Source of the DNA: an uncultured Eubacteriales bacterium
GTDB lineage: Bacteria; Bacillota; Clostridia; Oscillospirales; UBA644
Assembly: GCA_934481505.1 (NCBI GenBank)
Contig: CAKSPP010000070.1
Coordinates: 1 to 6,949, forward strand
Length of the DNA: 6,949 nt
Direction of reading: 5' to 3'
Positions 6,485 to 6,949 of the stretch are shown one piece after another. Within the stretch, counting starts at the first letter, position 1, and each line of letters starts with the position of its first letter. Under the pieces are notes generated by a model. That model did not search any database and was not told the origin of the DNA. It saw only the letters and a program-made list of their open reading frames with translations. A program made the translations under genes and the position numbers.

Positions 6485-6513
6485 TTGCAATTTCCGTCCG
6501 CTCGTGTTAGAAT
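6485..6513 (+). promoter_or_regulatory. Promoter of the rightward radical SAM gene
   Basis: TTGCAA (6485-6490), a 17-bp spacer, and TAGAAT (6508-6513), with TGT (6505-6507) as an extended -10. The start would be near 6520, about 20 nt before the ATG at 6541. It is divergent from the lipoprotein promoter, with 39 bp between the two -35 boxes. Confidence 0.75.
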
Positions 6514-6540
6514 TAGAAATAAAACCTTACGGAGACAAAA

Positions 6541-6949
6541 ATGAAGATAGTCCTGTCAGCCTTAAACAGCAAATTCGTCCACACTTCCCTTGCCCTCCGC
6601 TCGATTGCGGCGTACACGAAAAAATACGGCAGAGAAGTTGAAATTTCGGAATATACAATAAACAACGAACCCGAAAAAGTCGTCGCCGACCTTTATATTA
6701 AAAACGCGGATATTTACGGTTTTTCGCTTTATGTTTTCAATAAGGAAGAAACGCTCGGCGTTGTTTCCGACTTGAAAAAGCTGCGTCCCGACGCGATAAT
6801 TTTCTGCGGAGGTCCCGAAGCTTCGGAAAGCTGCGAAAAACTGCTTCGCGAATATCCGTCAATCGATTTTCTGCTTCGAGGAGAGGGCGAAAAAGCCGAC
6901 CTGCTGTTTTTTGAAGCTGCCGAAAACGCAGGCTGCGACCTTGAAAAAA
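6541..6949 (+). CDS. B12-binding-domain radical SAM protein (DUF4080 type), N-terminal part only
   Basis: The first 136 codons of a gene cut by the right edge of the window. The visible part matches the N-terminal Rossmann-like B12-binding domain found in many anaerobe radical SAM proteins. It opens MKIVLSALNSKFVHTSLALR (1-20), then has EISEYTINN (34-42), IYGFSLYVFN (58-67), IIFCGGPEAS (86-95) and the FLLRGEGE segment (110-117) that typically leads into the radical SAM barrel. The CX3CX2C cluster and any C-terminal DUF4080 domain would lie beyond the window and are not seen. The DXHXXG cobalamin-ligand motif is absent, as is common in this subgroup. The ATG follows GGAG (6531-6534) with a 6-nt spacer and a clear promoter. 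Substrate is unknown; the family assignment rests on the N-terminal pattern only. Confidence 0.85.
   Translation, partial: MKIVLSALNSKFVHTSLALRSIAAYTKKYGREVEISEYTINNEPEKVVADLYIKNADIYGFSLYVFNKEETLGVVSDLKKLRPDAIIFCGGPEASESCEKLLREYPSIDFLLRGEGEKADLLFFEAAENAGCDLEK

Overview
The window looks like ordinary chromosomal DNA from a low-to-moderate GC Gram-positive anaerobe, most likely a clostridial (Oscillospiraceae/Ruminococcaceae-like) Firmicute. This is inferred from the gene content (subgroup Ic aspartate-type aminotransferase, DUF1848 protein, B12-binding/radical SAM protein of the DUF4080 type, Ig-like lipoprotein) and from clean sigma-A promoters with extended -10 elements. No mobile element, CRISPR array, tRNA or rRNA is visible.

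Layout, right to left because most genes are on the minus strand. (1) A rightward gene at 6541 runs off the right edge and encodes the N-terminal, B12-binding-like part of a radical SAM protein. (2) Divergent from it, a leftward unit starts at a consensus promoter (6417-6445). It encodes a 667-residue secreted lipoprotein made of tandem Ig-like (Big_2-type) domains, then dUTPase (dut) 1 nt downstream. After a 52-bp gap holding a perfect 12-bp hairpin comes a DUF1848 protein with a C-terminal CX3CX2C cysteine motif. (3) A second leftward unit, with its own promoter at 2879-2907, encodes asparaginyl-tRNA synthetase (asnS) and, 22 bp later, a subgroup Ic aspartate-type aminotransferase, and ends at a hairpin plus T-tract terminator (94-124). 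(4) Just past that terminator, a perfect-consensus promoter (20-48) fires leftward out of the window into an unseen, probably strongly expressed transcript.

The asnS/aminotransferase pair makes metabolic sense: aspartate is the precursor of the asparagine that AsnS charges, and an aspartate aminotransferase of another subgroup sits next to asnS in Bacillus subtilis. Dut is nucleotide-pool housekeeping. The lipoprotein and the DUF1848 protein have no known specific function, and their link to dut may be only co-transcription.

I do not see convincing evidence for a new multi-gene system. The points most worth a second look are the outbound consensus promoter, the DUF1848 protein with its radical-SAM-like cysteine triad at the wrong end of the protein, the dut/DUF1848 hairpin, and the tight coupling of an Ig-repeat lipoprotein to dut. 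Intergenic regions are all shorter than 160 bp and are accounted for below.
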